From an uncultured Clostridia bacterium (GTDB lineage Bacteria > Bacillota > Clostridia > Christensenellales > Aristaeellaceae), in contig CANOHT010000006.1 of assembly GCA_947565865.1 (NCBI GenBank), positions 45,440 through 109,439 on the forward strand: a stretch of 64,000 bases of DNA. Reading direction: 5' to 3'. Positions within the stretch are counted from its first letter, which is position 1. Each line of letters opens with the position of its first letter. The notes under the pieces were generated by a model, which saw only the letters and a program-made list of their open reading frames with translations, made no database searches and was not told the DNA's origin. Made by a program: the position numbers and the translations under genes. Below are positions 40,449 through 49,322 of this stretch, piece by piece.

Positions 40449-42790
40449 CGCAGACGGCGCCGCGCCGCCCCCCTAAACGCCGGCGGGGGACGCTGACCAA
40501 GAAGCTGTTTCGGGATATGCGCCGCAGCGCGATGCAGTTCCTGGCTATGTTTTTCCTGTGCGCCCTGGGCGCGTGGGTGTTCAGCGGCCTGGACGCCAAC
40601 TGGCGGCTGCTGGAACGATCCACCGAGACCTATTTTACCGATTATCATCTGGCGGACTTCTGGGTAAAGGGCGCGGGGTTTTCCAAGCAGGATCTGACCC
40701 GGCTGAAGGCCATCGACGGGGTGAAGGCCCTGCTGCCCCGTTCCTCCCTAGAGATGGATGTGCCTGACCTTCCCGACGGCGTTACCCTGATGGTGAACGC
40801 CTACCAGGGGGAAATGACCATCAACACGCCCCTGATCCGGGAGGGAGAGGCGCTGCTGCCGTCGGATCTTCGGGGCTGCCTGCTGGAGGAGCAGTTCGCC
40901 CTGCATCATGGCCTGAAGGTAGGCGACACGGTGACGGTGGAGGCAAGCGGCCAGCGCAGAACCTTCACCATCCGAGGCGTCGTCCTGTCCCCGGAATATA
41001 TTCTCACCACCAAGGACGTGACCCCCGATCCGGCTCACTATGGTTTCATGCTGGTGTCCAGCCGCGCCATGCCCGAGCTTCCCTTCAACGATGTGCTCAT
41101 CGACCTGGAGGAGGACGCGGACGCCGCCGCTGTGGAGGCTGCCATCCGCAGGGCTGTGCCCAGCGGGCTGACCATCACCCAGGCCGCCCATGGCCCCGCG
41201 GTCAGCGCCCGAAACTACGTCAGCATGTTCCGCAGCCTCAGCTATCTTTTCCCGGTGCTGGTATTCGCCGTCGCCGCGATGATCGTGGTTTCGACCCTTT
41301 CCCGCATGATGGAGAGCCAGCGCGTACAGATCGGCGCCCTGAAGGCCCTGGGCTTCCGGGATGGGCAGATTCGCGCCCATTACCTGTGCTACGCCCTGGT
41401 GCCTTCCCTTACCGGCGCGCTGATCGGCACGGTCACGGGGCAGTACTCCCTGCCGGACGTGGTGTGGCCCATGGTCTGCACCAACCTGCGCTATCCCTGG
41501 CAGCTGCGCGCCCCCATCTCCGGACTCACCTGGAGCATCACGGCCCTGCTGGTCATTCTGTGCGTGCTCATCTGCCTGCGCACCTACAACAGGGCCGCCC
41601 GGGAGACCACCGCCAGCCTGCTGCGGCCCAAGCCGCCCAAGTCCGGCGTGCGCATCCTGCTGGAGCGCGTGGGCTTCCTGTGGCGCCGCTTCTCCTTCAA
41701 TACCAAGATGATTATCCGCAACCTCCTGCGCAACAAAGGCCGAACCTTCCTGACCATTGTGGGCGTCTTCTGCTGCAACATGCTGATTATCTGCACCTTC
41801 GGCCTGCAGGAGTCCATCGGCCACTTCATCGGCCAGTATTACGGCGGCACCCTGCGCTACGAGCTGCGGGCTGATCTGGAACAGGGCCAGGGCAACACGG
41901 TGGAAGGCTATCGGGCCCGACTGGACGCCGGACACATCGACGGCATCATGGAGCAGAGCATCAGCCTGCGCTCCGCCGTCAAGAGCCGCGCTGTGCTGCT
42001 GACCGTCCTGGAGGAGGATCAATCCTCCATCTGCCTGGGAAAGGATCAGACCCTGATGGCCCTGCCTCCGGAGGGCGTCATCCTCAGCCGGAAGCTGGGC
42101 GCCATCATGGGCGTATCCCTGGGGGACACGGTGGAAGTCCGACTCACCGGGGACACCGAACCCCTGCGCCTCACCGTCGCCGCCTTCGCGGATACCAACA
42201 TCGGCCAGAACGCCTTCATGAGCAAGGCCGCCTGGGAGCGCTGCCGCAAGGGCGACTTCCGGGTGACGGCGCTGCTGGTGAGGGAGCCGGGGGCCTTCAC
42301 CCTTCAGCGCCTGGCGGAAATGGACGAGGTGAGCACCATCAAGTACCCGGAACAGCAGTATGAGCAGACCATGCGCATCATGGATTCCACCGCCCTGGCC
42401 TTCACCATTCTCAGCCTGGCGGCACTGTTCCTGGCCTTTATCATCAACTACAACATGGGCCTGCTCAGCTTCACCGAGCGTACCCGGGACTACGCCACCC
42501 TCAAGGTGCTGGGCTATCATCAAAGCGAAATCCGCCGGCTGATGATGCGGGAAAACAACTATGTGACCCTTCTGGGCCTTGCCCTGGGCGCTTACCCGGG
42601 GGTGCTGCTGACCCAGGTCATCATGACCATGTGCGAGTATGAATCCATGGTCTTCGTGGCGACGGTATCGCCCCTGGCCATCCTGGGAGCCAGCGCCATC
42701 ACCTACGCCTTCTCTTTCCTGATTGAGGGACTGCTGATTCGCAAGGTGCGAACCATCGACATGGTGGAAGCCCTCAAGAGCGTTGAATAA
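40442..42790 (+). CDS. FtsX-like ABC transporter permease (MacB-type, two FtsX domains)
   Basis: A 782-residue membrane protein. The N-terminal helix (MQFLAMFFLCALGAWVFSGL) leads into an extracytoplasmic domain. The first FtsX helix group begins near 270 (SYLFPVLVFAVAAMIVVSTL). A second extracytoplasmic domain follows NKGRTFLTIVGVFCCNMLII near 435, and the last FtsX group lies at about 650-775 (LAFTILSLAALFLAFIINYN). The duplicated FtsX layout is that of the large Firmicutes permeases of the peptide-resistance type. It is coupled to the ATPase gene and followed 18 bp later by an adaptor protein. No two-component system is adjacent, unlike the classic BceAB arrangement. Confidence 0.9.
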   Translation: MVTQTAPRRPPKRRRGTLTKKLFRDMRRSAMQFLAMFFLCALGAWVFSGLDANWRLLERSTETYFTDYHLADFWVKGAGFSKQDLTRLKAIDGVKALLPRSSLEMDVPDLPDGVTLMVNAYQGEMTINTPLIREGEALLPSDLRGCLLEEQFALHHGLKVGDTVTVEASGQRRTFTIRGVVLSPEYILTTKDVTPDPAHYGFMLVSSRAMPELPFNDVLIDLEEDADAAAVEAAIRRAVPSGLTITQAAHGPAVSARNYVSMFRSLSYLFPVLVFAVAAMIVVSTLSRMMESQRVQIGALKALGFRDGQIRAHYLCYALVPSLTGALIGTVTGQYSLPDVVWPMVCTNLRYPWQLRAPISGLTWSITALLVILCVLICLRTYNRAARETTASLLRPKPPKSGVRILLERVGFLWRRFSFNTKMIIRNLLRNKGRTFLTIVGVFCCNMLIICTFGLQESIGHFIGQYYGGTLRYELRADLEQGQGNTVEGYRARLDAGHIDGIMEQSISLRSAVKSRAVLLTVLEEDQSSICLGKDQTLMALPPEGVILSRKLGAIMGVSLGDTVEVRLTGDTEPLRLTVAAFADTNIGQNAFMSKAAWERCRKGDFRVTALLVREPGAFTLQRLAEMDEVSTIKYPEQQYEQTMRIMDSTALAFTILSLAALFLAFIINYNMGLLSFTERTRDYATLKVLGYHQSEIRRLMMRENNYVTLLGLALGAYPGVLLTQVIMTMCEYESMVFVATVSPLAILGASAITYAFSFLIEGLLIRKVRTIDMVEALKSVE

Positions 42791-42808
42791 GCGAAAGGAC
42801 TGATCCTG

Positions 42809-43867
42809 ATGAAAAAGCTGATTGCCGTATTCCTGCTCCTGACCCTGCTGGCGCCCGCCGCCCTGGCGGAGAACGACTGGTCAGGCTACACCATCGCCAA
42901 CGGCAACGTGGCGGCGGTCGGGCATGTGGATGTCACCGCGCCCTTCTCCGGCACGCTTCTGCCCTTCAGCCTGGAGGCCGGGGATCGAGTGGCGGCAGGC
43001 GATACCCTGCTGGAAATGCTGACCACCACCCTTTATGCGCCGGAGGACGGCGTACTGGACGTTGTTTTTGCCGGCGAGGGCGATGACGCCACCGCCGCCA
43101 TGAACCGCTACGGGGCTCTGGCCGCCGTCGCCCCCGCCCTGTCCCAGCAGATCAGCGCCAGCACCGCCGGAGCCTATGACGATGAGGAAAACCGTGCCAT
43201 TCGTATGGGTGAGACGCTGTATTTCCGCTCTGCCAAGGAAGATAAAACGGAGGGCTACGGCCGGGTCGTTGCCGTGGAGGGCAAGAATTTCGTCGTGGAA
43301 ATCCAGGACGGCGCCTTTGACGCGGATGAAAGCCTGACCCTGTATCGTTCCGACGCCTACAAGTCCAAGGAAAAGGTGGGCAAGGGCGTGGTGACCCGAC
43401 GTGACCCCGTGCTGATCCAGGGGCAGGGCCGGGTGGCCGAATGGCTTGCGCATCCCGGCGATACCGTCGCTGCCGGGCAGCCGCTCCTAACCCTCATGGC
43501 TGCCGACGCGGATGCCGGAGCCTCGCCCAGGATTGCCGTACCCGCTGACGGCGTGGCGGTCAGCGTGGCCGTTTCTCCCGGGCAGCAGGTCTGGAAGGGG
43601 CAGCTCTTGGCCCGTATTGACCTTACCGACGCCCTGGAAATCGTGGCGGAGGTGGACGAGGTGGATCTGGGCGGCCTGAAGGTCGGTGACACCCTGCCCA
43701 TCACCCTGGATATGGATGCCGAGACGGTCATCAACGGCACGGTGACGGAGATTTCCGCCCTGGGCGTCACCCGGCAGAACGCCGCCTACTATACCGTGCG
43801 CATCAGCATCCCCGCGACGCAGGTTCCGCTGGGCGCCAGCGCTTCCGTATACCTGAAAAAGGACTAA
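42809..43867 (+). CDS. HlyD/MacA-like membrane-fusion adaptor protein
   Basis: A 352-residue exported protein with a signal peptide (MKKLIAVFLLLTLLAPAALA). It shows two lipoyl/barrel-sandwich segments, GHVDVTAPFSGTLLPFSLEA near the start and IAVPADGVAVSVAVSPGQQV near residue 240. A beta-barrel type end follows, with VDEVDLGGLKVGDTLPIT and a terminal LGASASVYLKKD. The hairpin between the lipoyl halves is short. It is the third gene of the MacAB-like set, ending before an intergenic hairpin region. In a single-membrane cell such adaptors help the permease hand off substrate outside the membrane. Confidence 0.85.
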   Translation: MKKLIAVFLLLTLLAPAALAENDWSGYTIANGNVAAVGHVDVTAPFSGTLLPFSLEAGDRVAAGDTLLEMLTTTLYAPEDGVLDVVFAGEGDDATAAMNRYGALAAVAPALSQQISASTAGAYDDEENRAIRMGETLYFRSAKEDKTEGYGRVVAVEGKNFVVEIQDGAFDADESLTLYRSDAYKSKEKVGKGVVTRRDPVLIQGQGRVAEWLAHPGDTVAAGQPLLTLMAADADAGASPRIAVPADGVAVSVAVSPGQQVWKGQLLARIDLTDALEIVAEVDEVDLGGLKVGDTLPITLDMDAETVINGTVTEISALGVTRQNAAYYTVRISIPATQVPLGASASVYLKKD

Positions 43868-43899
43868 ATTGCTCAAGTCCCCGGTATACTCCCCGAAGT

Positions 43900-43946
43900 G
43901 GCGTCGGAGGGGCCACAGCCCCTCCGACTTCCAAGCAAAAACTGAG
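43900..43946 (-). repeat. Dispersed intergenic hairpin element, copy 2
   Basis: Read on the - strand this is CTCAGTTTTTG followed by the GTCGGAGGGGC/GCCCCTCCGAC palindrome, the same block as at 1296-1342. Both copies lie just after or between ABC transporter genes. Confidence 0.6.
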
Positions 43947-43965
43947 ACACGCGCGTCAGTTTTTG
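43936..43965 (+). terminator. Hairpin after the MacAB-like operon
   Basis: CAAAAACTGA at 43936-43945 pairs perfectly with TCAGTTTTTG at 43956-43965. The T-tract is in the second arm, as in a rho-independent terminator that works in both directions. It overlaps the dispersed element. Confidence 0.6.
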
Positions 43966-44000
43966 CCCGATTTCGTCAGGAATCGCTTCCTTATATGCCC

Positions 44001-44031
44001 TTCGTCCAAGTGTCATAGCCACTTGGACGAA
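44001..44031. other. Perfect hairpin next to the pheS promoter
   Basis: TTCGTCCAAGTG at 44001-44012 pairs with CACTTGGACGAA at 44020-44031 over a seven-base loop. It ends five bases before the -35 box of the pheS promoter, so it could be a terminator for upstream transcripts or a protein site. No T-run follows. Confidence 0.45.
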
Positions 44032-44036
44032 AGTTC

Positions 44037-44065
44037 TTGCCAATCCGCCCAAACCGTGCTATAAT
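44037..44065 (+). promoter_or_regulatory. Promoter of pheS
   Basis: TTGCCA at 44037-44042, a 17-base spacer and TATAAT at 44060-44065. Transcription should start near 44072, at the head of the T-box leader. Confidence 0.9.
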
Positions 44066-44071
44066 CCCTCC

Positions 44072-44336
44072 ATACACCAAAGGCTTTGACGGAGGACAAC
44101 GCCGGAGGCACGATTGGTCTCAGAGAGGGGCGCGTTTGCTGGAAGCGCCCTGACGAATCGTCCGGAAATTCCCTCCTGAGCTGCGCCGCTGAACGAACGC
44201 CGGTTCCAGTAGGCTGCGCCGGGTCGGCCCCGTGACAGGCATCGAGCGCATCGCGTTTTTTTGGCTGTGCGGAACAAGGGTGGTAACACGCGGCGATAAG
44301 CCTTCGTCCCTGCAAGGGGGCGAGGGCTTTTTTGTA
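44072..44336 (+). promoter_or_regulatory. T-box leader of pheS
   Basis: The leader carries the T-box sequence AGGGTGGTAACACG at 44277-44290. It is followed by a terminator hairpin (AGCCTTCGTCCC with GGGGGCGAGGGCT, about 44299-44328) and a run of six to seven Ts. A stem I can be drawn with base GGAGG at 44091-44095 and CCTCC at 44172-44176. The TTC at 44169-44171 just before that base is a suitable phenylalanine specifier. Uncharged tRNA-Phe would stabilise the antiterminator and allow pheS transcription. The specifier assignment is by eye. Confidence 0.9.
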
Positions 44337-44367
44337 CCCGCCGCAGATGAAAGGATGGATCGGTATC

Positions 44368-45396
44368 ATGGGTATGCAGGAGAAAATCGCGCAGATTCAC
44401 GAGCTGCTGGCCGGCGAGCTGGATCGGGTGGACGGTTTGCAGGCGCTGGACGCGCTGCGGGTGAAGATCGTGGGCAAGAAGGGTGAACTGACGGCCCTTC
44501 TGCGCTCCATGGGGCAGCTTGCACCGGAGGAGCGCCCTGCCGCAGGCCAGCTCATCAACGAAGCACGGGAGCGTTTTACCGGCCTGCTGGATGAGAAGCT
44601 GACCGCCATCAAGGCCCGGGAGCGGGAGGAGGCCCTCCGCCGGGAGACCATCGACGTCACCCAGCCCGCCGCGATGCCTGCCCAGGGCAGCGCGCATCCC
44701 CTGACCCTGGTGCTGGATGAGGTGGTGGACTGCTTCACCGGCATGGGCTTCGAGGTGGTGGAAGGCCCGGAGGTGGAGCTGGATCACTTCAACTTTGAGC
44801 TTTTGAATATTCCCAAGAATCACCCTGCCCGGGATGCTCAGGATACCTTCTATATTGATGACAGCATTGTTCTGCGCACCCACACCAGCCCCATGCAGGC
44901 CCGCACCATGCTCAGCCGGAAGCCGCCCATCCGCATCATCTGCCCGGGCCGCGTGTACCGCGCCGATGAAGTGGACGCCTCCCACAGCCCCGTGTTTCAT
45001 CAGCTGGAGGGCCTGGTGGTGGATGAGGATGTTACCATGGCGGATCTGCGCGGCACGCTGAACGCCTTCGCGGAGCGCCTGTACGGCAAGGGCATTACCA
45101 CCCGCTTCCGTCCCAGCTTCTTCCCCTTCACCGAGCCCTCGGCAGAGGTCGATCTGACCTGCGTCAACTGCCACGGCAAGGGCTGCCGCGTCTGCAAGGG
45201 CACCGGCTGGATTGAGGTGCTGGGCTGCGGCATGGTCAACCCCAAGGTGCTGGAGATGTGCGGCATTGACAGCACCCGCTACGCCGGCTTTGCCTTCGGC
45301 ATCGGTCTGGAGCGCATTGCCATGCAGCGATACAGCATTCCCGACATGCGTCTTCTCTACGAGGGCGACATGCGTTTCCTCGGCCAATTCCGGTAA
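44368..45396 (+). CDS. pheS: Phenylalanine-tRNA ligase alpha subunit
   Basis: A 342-residue class II synthetase chain that charges tRNA-Phe as part of an alpha2-beta2 enzyme. It has an N-terminal coiled coil (about 1-90), then the catalytic core with RTHTSPMQARTM and PGRVYRAD (motif 2 region), SHSPVFHQLEGLVVDEDV, a cysteine-rich loop CVNCHGKGCRVCKGTGW, and motif 3 GFAFGIGLERIAM. I start at ATG 44368, in frame and behind AAAGGA; a reading from TTG 44332 would begin inside the leader terminator. It is controlled by the T-box. The partner pheT follows after an unusually long, repeat-filled gap of 280 bp. Confidence 0.97.
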   Translation: MGMQEKIAQIHELLAGELDRVDGLQALDALRVKIVGKKGELTALLRSMGQLAPEERPAAGQLINEARERFTGLLDEKLTAIKAREREEALRRETIDVTQPAAMPAQGSAHPLTLVLDEVVDCFTGMGFEVVEGPEVELDHFNFELLNIPKNHPARDAQDTFYIDDSIVLRTHTSPMQARTMLSRKPPIRIICPGRVYRADEVDASHSPVFHQLEGLVVDEDVTMADLRGTLNAFAERLYGKGITTRFRPSFFPFTEPSAEVDLTCVNCHGKGCRVCKGTGWIEVLGCGMVNPKVLEMCGIDSTRYAGFAFGIGLERIAMQRYSIPDMRLLYEGDMRFLGQFR

Positions 45397-45630
45397 CCAG
45401 GGGCGCTGCCCCTGGACCCCGCCAGAGGGATTTCATCCCTCTGGACTCCCCTTCCGCGATGGGTGTGTGTGCCTGCGGATGAAGGTGCGCGCGCGTGGTG
45501 GGGGCGGAGGACGGGTACGGGGGCTGCGGCCCCCGGAACCCTCAGGGAGATGAATGGACAGGGGCATGGCCCCCGGAACCCTCAGGGAGATGAATGGACG
45601 AGGGCGTGGCTCCTGGAACCCCCAGGGAAC
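45397..45630 (+). repeat. Hairpins and 40-bp tandem repeat between pheS and pheT
   Basis: Right after the pheS stop come two strong hairpins: CCAGGGGC/GCCCCTGG at 45397-45415 and CCAGAGGGA/TCCCTCTGG at 45422-45444. From about 45521 a 40-bp unit is repeated two and three-quarter times (45521-45560, 45561-45600, 45601-45630), each with CCCCCGGAACCCTCAGGGA or a close variant and most with GATGAATGGAC. The last copy is diverged. There is no gene here. pheT starts 47 bases later. Confidence 0.8.
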
Positions 45631-45676
45631 GGGGAAGATAACATATGCGATCAACTGGAATGGAGGCTGAAAGATC

Positions 45677-48070
45677 ATGAAGATTCCCATGCAATGGATC
45701 AGCGAGTACGCGCCCATCCATGTGGATGCGGCGGCATATCAGGATCAAATGATTATGATCGGCAATGGTGTGGAGGGCTATGAGGAAGTCGGCGGCGAGG
45801 TGGAGAACGTCGTAGTCGGCCGGGTGCTGACCTGCGAGCCTCATCCCGATTCCGACCACCTGCACCTGACCACCGTGGATGTGGGCGAGGCCGAGCCGCT
45901 GCACATCGTCTGCGGCGCGCCCAACTGCCGCGCGGGCATCCTGACTCCCGTGGCGCTTGTGGGCGCGAAGCTCCCCGGCGGCGTCAAGATCAAGAAGGGC
46001 AAGGTGCGCGGTCAGGTTTCTGAAGGGATGCTTTGCTCGGCGGACGAGCTGGGTGTGCCGGTGGAGCTGTATCCCTCCTGCGGCGCGGCGGGCATTCTGG
46101 AATTCACCGAGGAATATCCCGTGGGCAGCGATGTGAAGCCCATCCTGGGCATTGATGACACGGTAATGGATTTCGAGGTGCTGGCCAACCGGCCCGACTG
46201 CCTGAGCGTCTGGGGCATTGCCCGGGAGACCGCCGTGGCCCTGGGCACGACCTTCACCAAGCCGGAAATCGCCGTCAAGGAGTGCGGCGGCAACATCCAT
46301 GATTACGTCCAGGTGGACGTGGAGGCCACCGATCTCTGCCCCCGCTACATCGCCCGGGTCATCAAGGATGTCCGGGTAGGCCCCAGCCCCATGTGGCTGC
46401 GCAAGTATCTCCATGGCGCGGGAATGCGCTCCATCAACAACGTGGTGGACATCACCAACTTTGTCATGCTGGAGACGGGCCACCCCATGCACGCCTTTGA
46501 CCTGGACATGGTGGAAGGCCGGCACATCATCGTCCGCAAGGCGGCGGATGGCGAGCACATCACCACCCTGGACGGCAAGGAGCATCCGCTGACGGCGGGG
46601 CAGCTGGCCATCTGCGACGCGAAGAAGCCCTCCTGCGTGGCGGGCATCATGGGCGGCGAGGAAAGCGAAATTACGGAGAAGACCCATACCATGATGTTTG
46701 AATGCGCCGTCTTCGACCGTGCCGCCACCCGCGTCACCAGCCGCGCGCTGGGGATCCGTACCGAGTCCTCCGGCCGGTTCGAGAAGGGCGTTTCCGTCAA
46801 GACTGCCATGGAGGCCATGAACCGCGCCTGCCAGCTCATCGCTGAGCTGGACGCGGGCGATGTGGTGTCCGGCTGTATCGACATTTATCCCGAGCCTGCC
46901 GGGGAGCAGGTCATCACCGCCTCCTGCCAGCTCATCGCCAAGCGCACCGGCGTGGACATTCCCGCCGAGGATACCGAGCGCATCCTGAAGGCGCTGCACT
47001 TCGGCGTCACCCGCGATGGCGACGCGCTCACCGTCACCGTGCCCGACTTCCGCCAGGATGTGGACGGCGAGGCTGACCTGTCCGAGGAGGTGCTGCGGGT
47101 TTATGGCTATGGCCACATCCCCTCCACCCTGCTGCGCGGCGATACCACCCCCGGCGGCTGCTCCGAGCGGATGCGCCTGAAAAACCGGATCAGCCGCGTT
47201 CTCACCGGCATGGGCTACTACGAAATCATGAATTTCTCCTTCGTCAGCCCCAAGCAGATTGATAAGCTGGGCCTTGACGAGGACGATTCCCGCCGCAGTC
47301 TCCTGGCTATCCGCAATCCCTTGGGCGAGGATACCTCCGTCATGCGCACCACCCTGGCCCCGGATATGCTGGCAACCCTGGCTCTCAACATGAACCATGG
47401 CAATGAGGAGGCCCGGCTGTACGAGGCGGCGGCGGTGTTCGACCCGCTCCACCGCACGGCGGAAAACCTGCCCACCGAAACGCAGATGCTTACCCTGGGC
47501 CTCTATGGCAAGGACGCGGACTTCTATGCCCTGCGCGGCACGGTGGAGCGTCTGCTGCACAGCCTGGGCATTGACGCTGTGGTGGAAGCCGGCGGCGATA
47601 ACTACCTGCATCCCGGCCGCAAGGCGGTGCTGAAGGCGGGCGATCAGGTGGTGTGCACCCTGGGCGAGGTTCACCCGGATGTCCGGGAGCGCTTTGAAAT
47701 GCCTGCCCGTGCCTATCTGGCCGAACTGAACCTGACCCTCCTGGCCGAGCTGGTGAAGCCTATGGGCGCTGTGAAGCCCATGCCCCGCTATCCCGCCGTG
47801 ACCCGCGACCTGGCTCTGGTGATGGCGGAGGACACCCAGGTGGGGCCGTTCCTGCGGGATATGGCCGCCGCTGCCGGCAAAATCCTGGAGGATGCCCGGA
47901 TGTTCGACGTGTACCGTTCGCCTCTCCTGGGTGCGGATAAAAAGTCCGTGGCCTTCTCCTTCACCCTGCGAGGCGCTGACCGTACCCTCACCGAGGCAGA
48001 GGTCGCCAAGGCCATGGATAAGGTGCGCAGGGTTGCGGAGGAGAAATACGGCGCGGTGATTCGAGGGTAA
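45677..48070 (+). CDS. pheT: Phenylalanine-tRNA ligase beta subunit
   Basis: A 797-residue chain of normal length. It starts with MKIPMQWISEYAPI, then a tRNA-binding EMAP-like domain at about 40-150 (VVGRVLTCEPHPDSDHLHL, GAKLPGGVKIKKGKVRGQVS). The B3/B4 editing region (AFDLDMVEGRHIIV), the B5 domain (TGVDIPAEDTERILKALHFG), the catalytic-like core (NFSFVSPKQIDKLG) and the C-terminal anticodon-binding domain (MPRYPAVTRDLALVM) follow in order. The ATG follows GGAGGCTGAAAG. It is separated from pheS by repeats, so it may depend on read-through from the T-box promoter or on an unseen promoter. Confidence 0.97.
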   Translation: MKIPMQWISEYAPIHVDAAAYQDQMIMIGNGVEGYEEVGGEVENVVVGRVLTCEPHPDSDHLHLTTVDVGEAEPLHIVCGAPNCRAGILTPVALVGAKLPGGVKIKKGKVRGQVSEGMLCSADELGVPVELYPSCGAAGILEFTEEYPVGSDVKPILGIDDTVMDFEVLANRPDCLSVWGIARETAVALGTTFTKPEIAVKECGGNIHDYVQVDVEATDLCPRYIARVIKDVRVGPSPMWLRKYLHGAGMRSINNVVDITNFVMLETGHPMHAFDLDMVEGRHIIVRKAADGEHITTLDGKEHPLTAGQLAICDAKKPSCVAGIMGGEESEITEKTHTMMFECAVFDRAATRVTSRALGIRTESSGRFEKGVSVKTAMEAMNRACQLIAELDAGDVVSGCIDIYPEPAGEQVITASCQLIAKRTGVDIPAEDTERILKALHFGVTRDGDALTVTVPDFRQDVDGEADLSEEVLRVYGYGHIPSTLLRGDTTPGGCSERMRLKNRISRVLTGMGYYEIMNFSFVSPKQIDKLGLDEDDSRRSLLAIRNPLGEDTSVMRTTLAPDMLATLALNMNHGNEEARLYEAAAVFDPLHRTAENLPTETQMLTLGLYGKDADFYALRGTVERLLHSLGIDAVVEAGGDNYLHPGRKAVLKAGDQVVCTLGEVHPDVRERFEMPARAYLAELNLTLLAELVKPMGAVKPMPRYPAVTRDLALVMAEDTQVGPFLRDMAAAAGKILEDARMFDVYRSPLLGADKKSVAFSFTLRGADRTLTEAEVAKAMDKVRRVAEEKYGAVIRG

Positions 48071-48149
48071 AGGCTTCAAACACGATGCAGCGCGAAATCT
48101 TTGCGAAATAAAAATAGCTTTTGCGAAGGGTGTTTGTCCTTCGCAGGGC

Positions 48150-49150
48150 AGCGCGGTCAAGGTTGTACGCTCTGCAGTGAAAGTATCAAAGAGGATTAGG
48201 GCGGCTGAGTTTAACCCGCATAGCCAGCCGCCCGCCTCCCCATGGCAAAACATATTGAGCGGGGTCATAAACGACTGCCAGCCAATGCCGCCTCGCAGGG
48301 GCGGTGTTCTAACTCCATAGGAGCCGGCAGGTTGGCATCCGCTGCAAAGCTACTGTCTGGTTTGGTTCTGAAACCTGGTTGCACATGGGACTGGCACCGT
48401 TGGTGGTGTGGGGAGGACTTGCCCTTGGCAGGGCAACGGAGCATGTTTGATTGTACTTTCTCCACGGAAAAAGTAGCAAAGAGGTCTGGGGGCGGCTAAA
48501 TTCAACATGCACCGTAGCCATCCACAATTCGGCAATGTCGCGGGAACGCTGGCGCTGTCCCCGCTCTGTGCCTCATTGGAACTGCGTACCGCTTCATCCG
48601 CCATTGGCGGCGCGGTACTTCGTTCCCCCAACCCCCGTGGCATAGCATATAGCGAGTAGACATAGGCAATCACCAGCTAATACCGCCTCGCAGGGGCGGT
48701 GTTCTACCTCCATAGGAGCAGGCTGGTTGGCATCCGCTGCAAAGCTGCTGTCTGGTTTGGTTCTGAAACCTGGTTGCACATGGGACTGGCACCGTTGGTG
48801 GTGTGGGGAGTATTTGCCCTTGGCAGGGCAACGGAGCATGTTTGATTGTACTTTCTCCTCGGAGAAAGTACCAAAGAGGATTGGGGGAGGCTAAATTCAA
48901 CATGCTCCGTAGCCGCCCCCAACCCCCCCGTGGCATAGCACGATGTGCGTAGACATAAATAGCTACCGGCTAAAACCGCCTCGCAGGGGCGGTGTTCCAA
49001 CTCCATTGGAGCAAGCAAGTTGGCATCTGCCACAAAGCTGCTGTTTGGTTTGGTTTTGAAACCTGGTTGCACATGGGACTGGCACCGTTGGGGTTGTAGA
49101 AAGGTTTGCCCTTGGCAGGGCTGCGGAGCATGTTTGGTTGTACTTTCTCC
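48150..49150 (+). repeat. Array of diverged 290-390 bp repeats
   Basis: Three related units begin near 48278, 48671 and 48962, and a worn partial one lies at about 48150-48245. Each opens with the hairpin ACCGCCTCGCAGGGGCGGT (or variant) and continues through GTTGGCATC, a TGGTTTGGTT segment, CCTGGTTGCACATGGGACTG and a CCCTTGGCAGGG hairpin. Each then reaches a palindrome like GTACTTTCTCC-GGAGAAAGTA and CAAAGAGG followed by a G-rich stretch and GGCTAAATTCAACATGC. The first unit has about 110 bases not found in the others, but the inverted copy at 63800-64000 has them too. Open frames inside are short and shared by repetition only. I see no gene. Confidence 0.85.
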
Positions 49151-49250
49151 TAAAAAGCAGAGCCATGAGGCGCCGCAGCCCTGTAAGGACTCGTTCATCT
49201 TCCTAAAGAAAGCAGAGCCATATACACCCGCAGCCCTGCAAGGGCTCTTC
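49149..49250 (+). repeat. Two tandem copies of a 50-bp repeat
   Basis: CCTAAAAAGCAGAGCCAT at 49149-49166 and CCTAAAGAAAGCAGAGCCAT at 49200-49219 each lead into a CCGCAGCCCTG-(C/T)-AAGG hairpin ending in CTC. They follow the larger repeat array and precede the membrane protein gene. Confidence 0.7.
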
Positions 49251-49322
49251 GCCTCCCATTCCTAAGGTATGCTTTTGCCTCCCCCTGGTCATGCTGATGG
49301 TATCCATGGGGAGGTGTTTTCT

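Noticed and set aside
45542..48268. 908-codon open frame on the - strand opposite pheT
   Set aside because: Shadow of pheT; it runs out into the intergenic repeats at both ends.
48150..49150. Possible CRISPR array or coding repeats
   Set aside because: Units are about 300 bases, unequal and diverged, with no short direct repeat and spacer pattern; frames inside are short.
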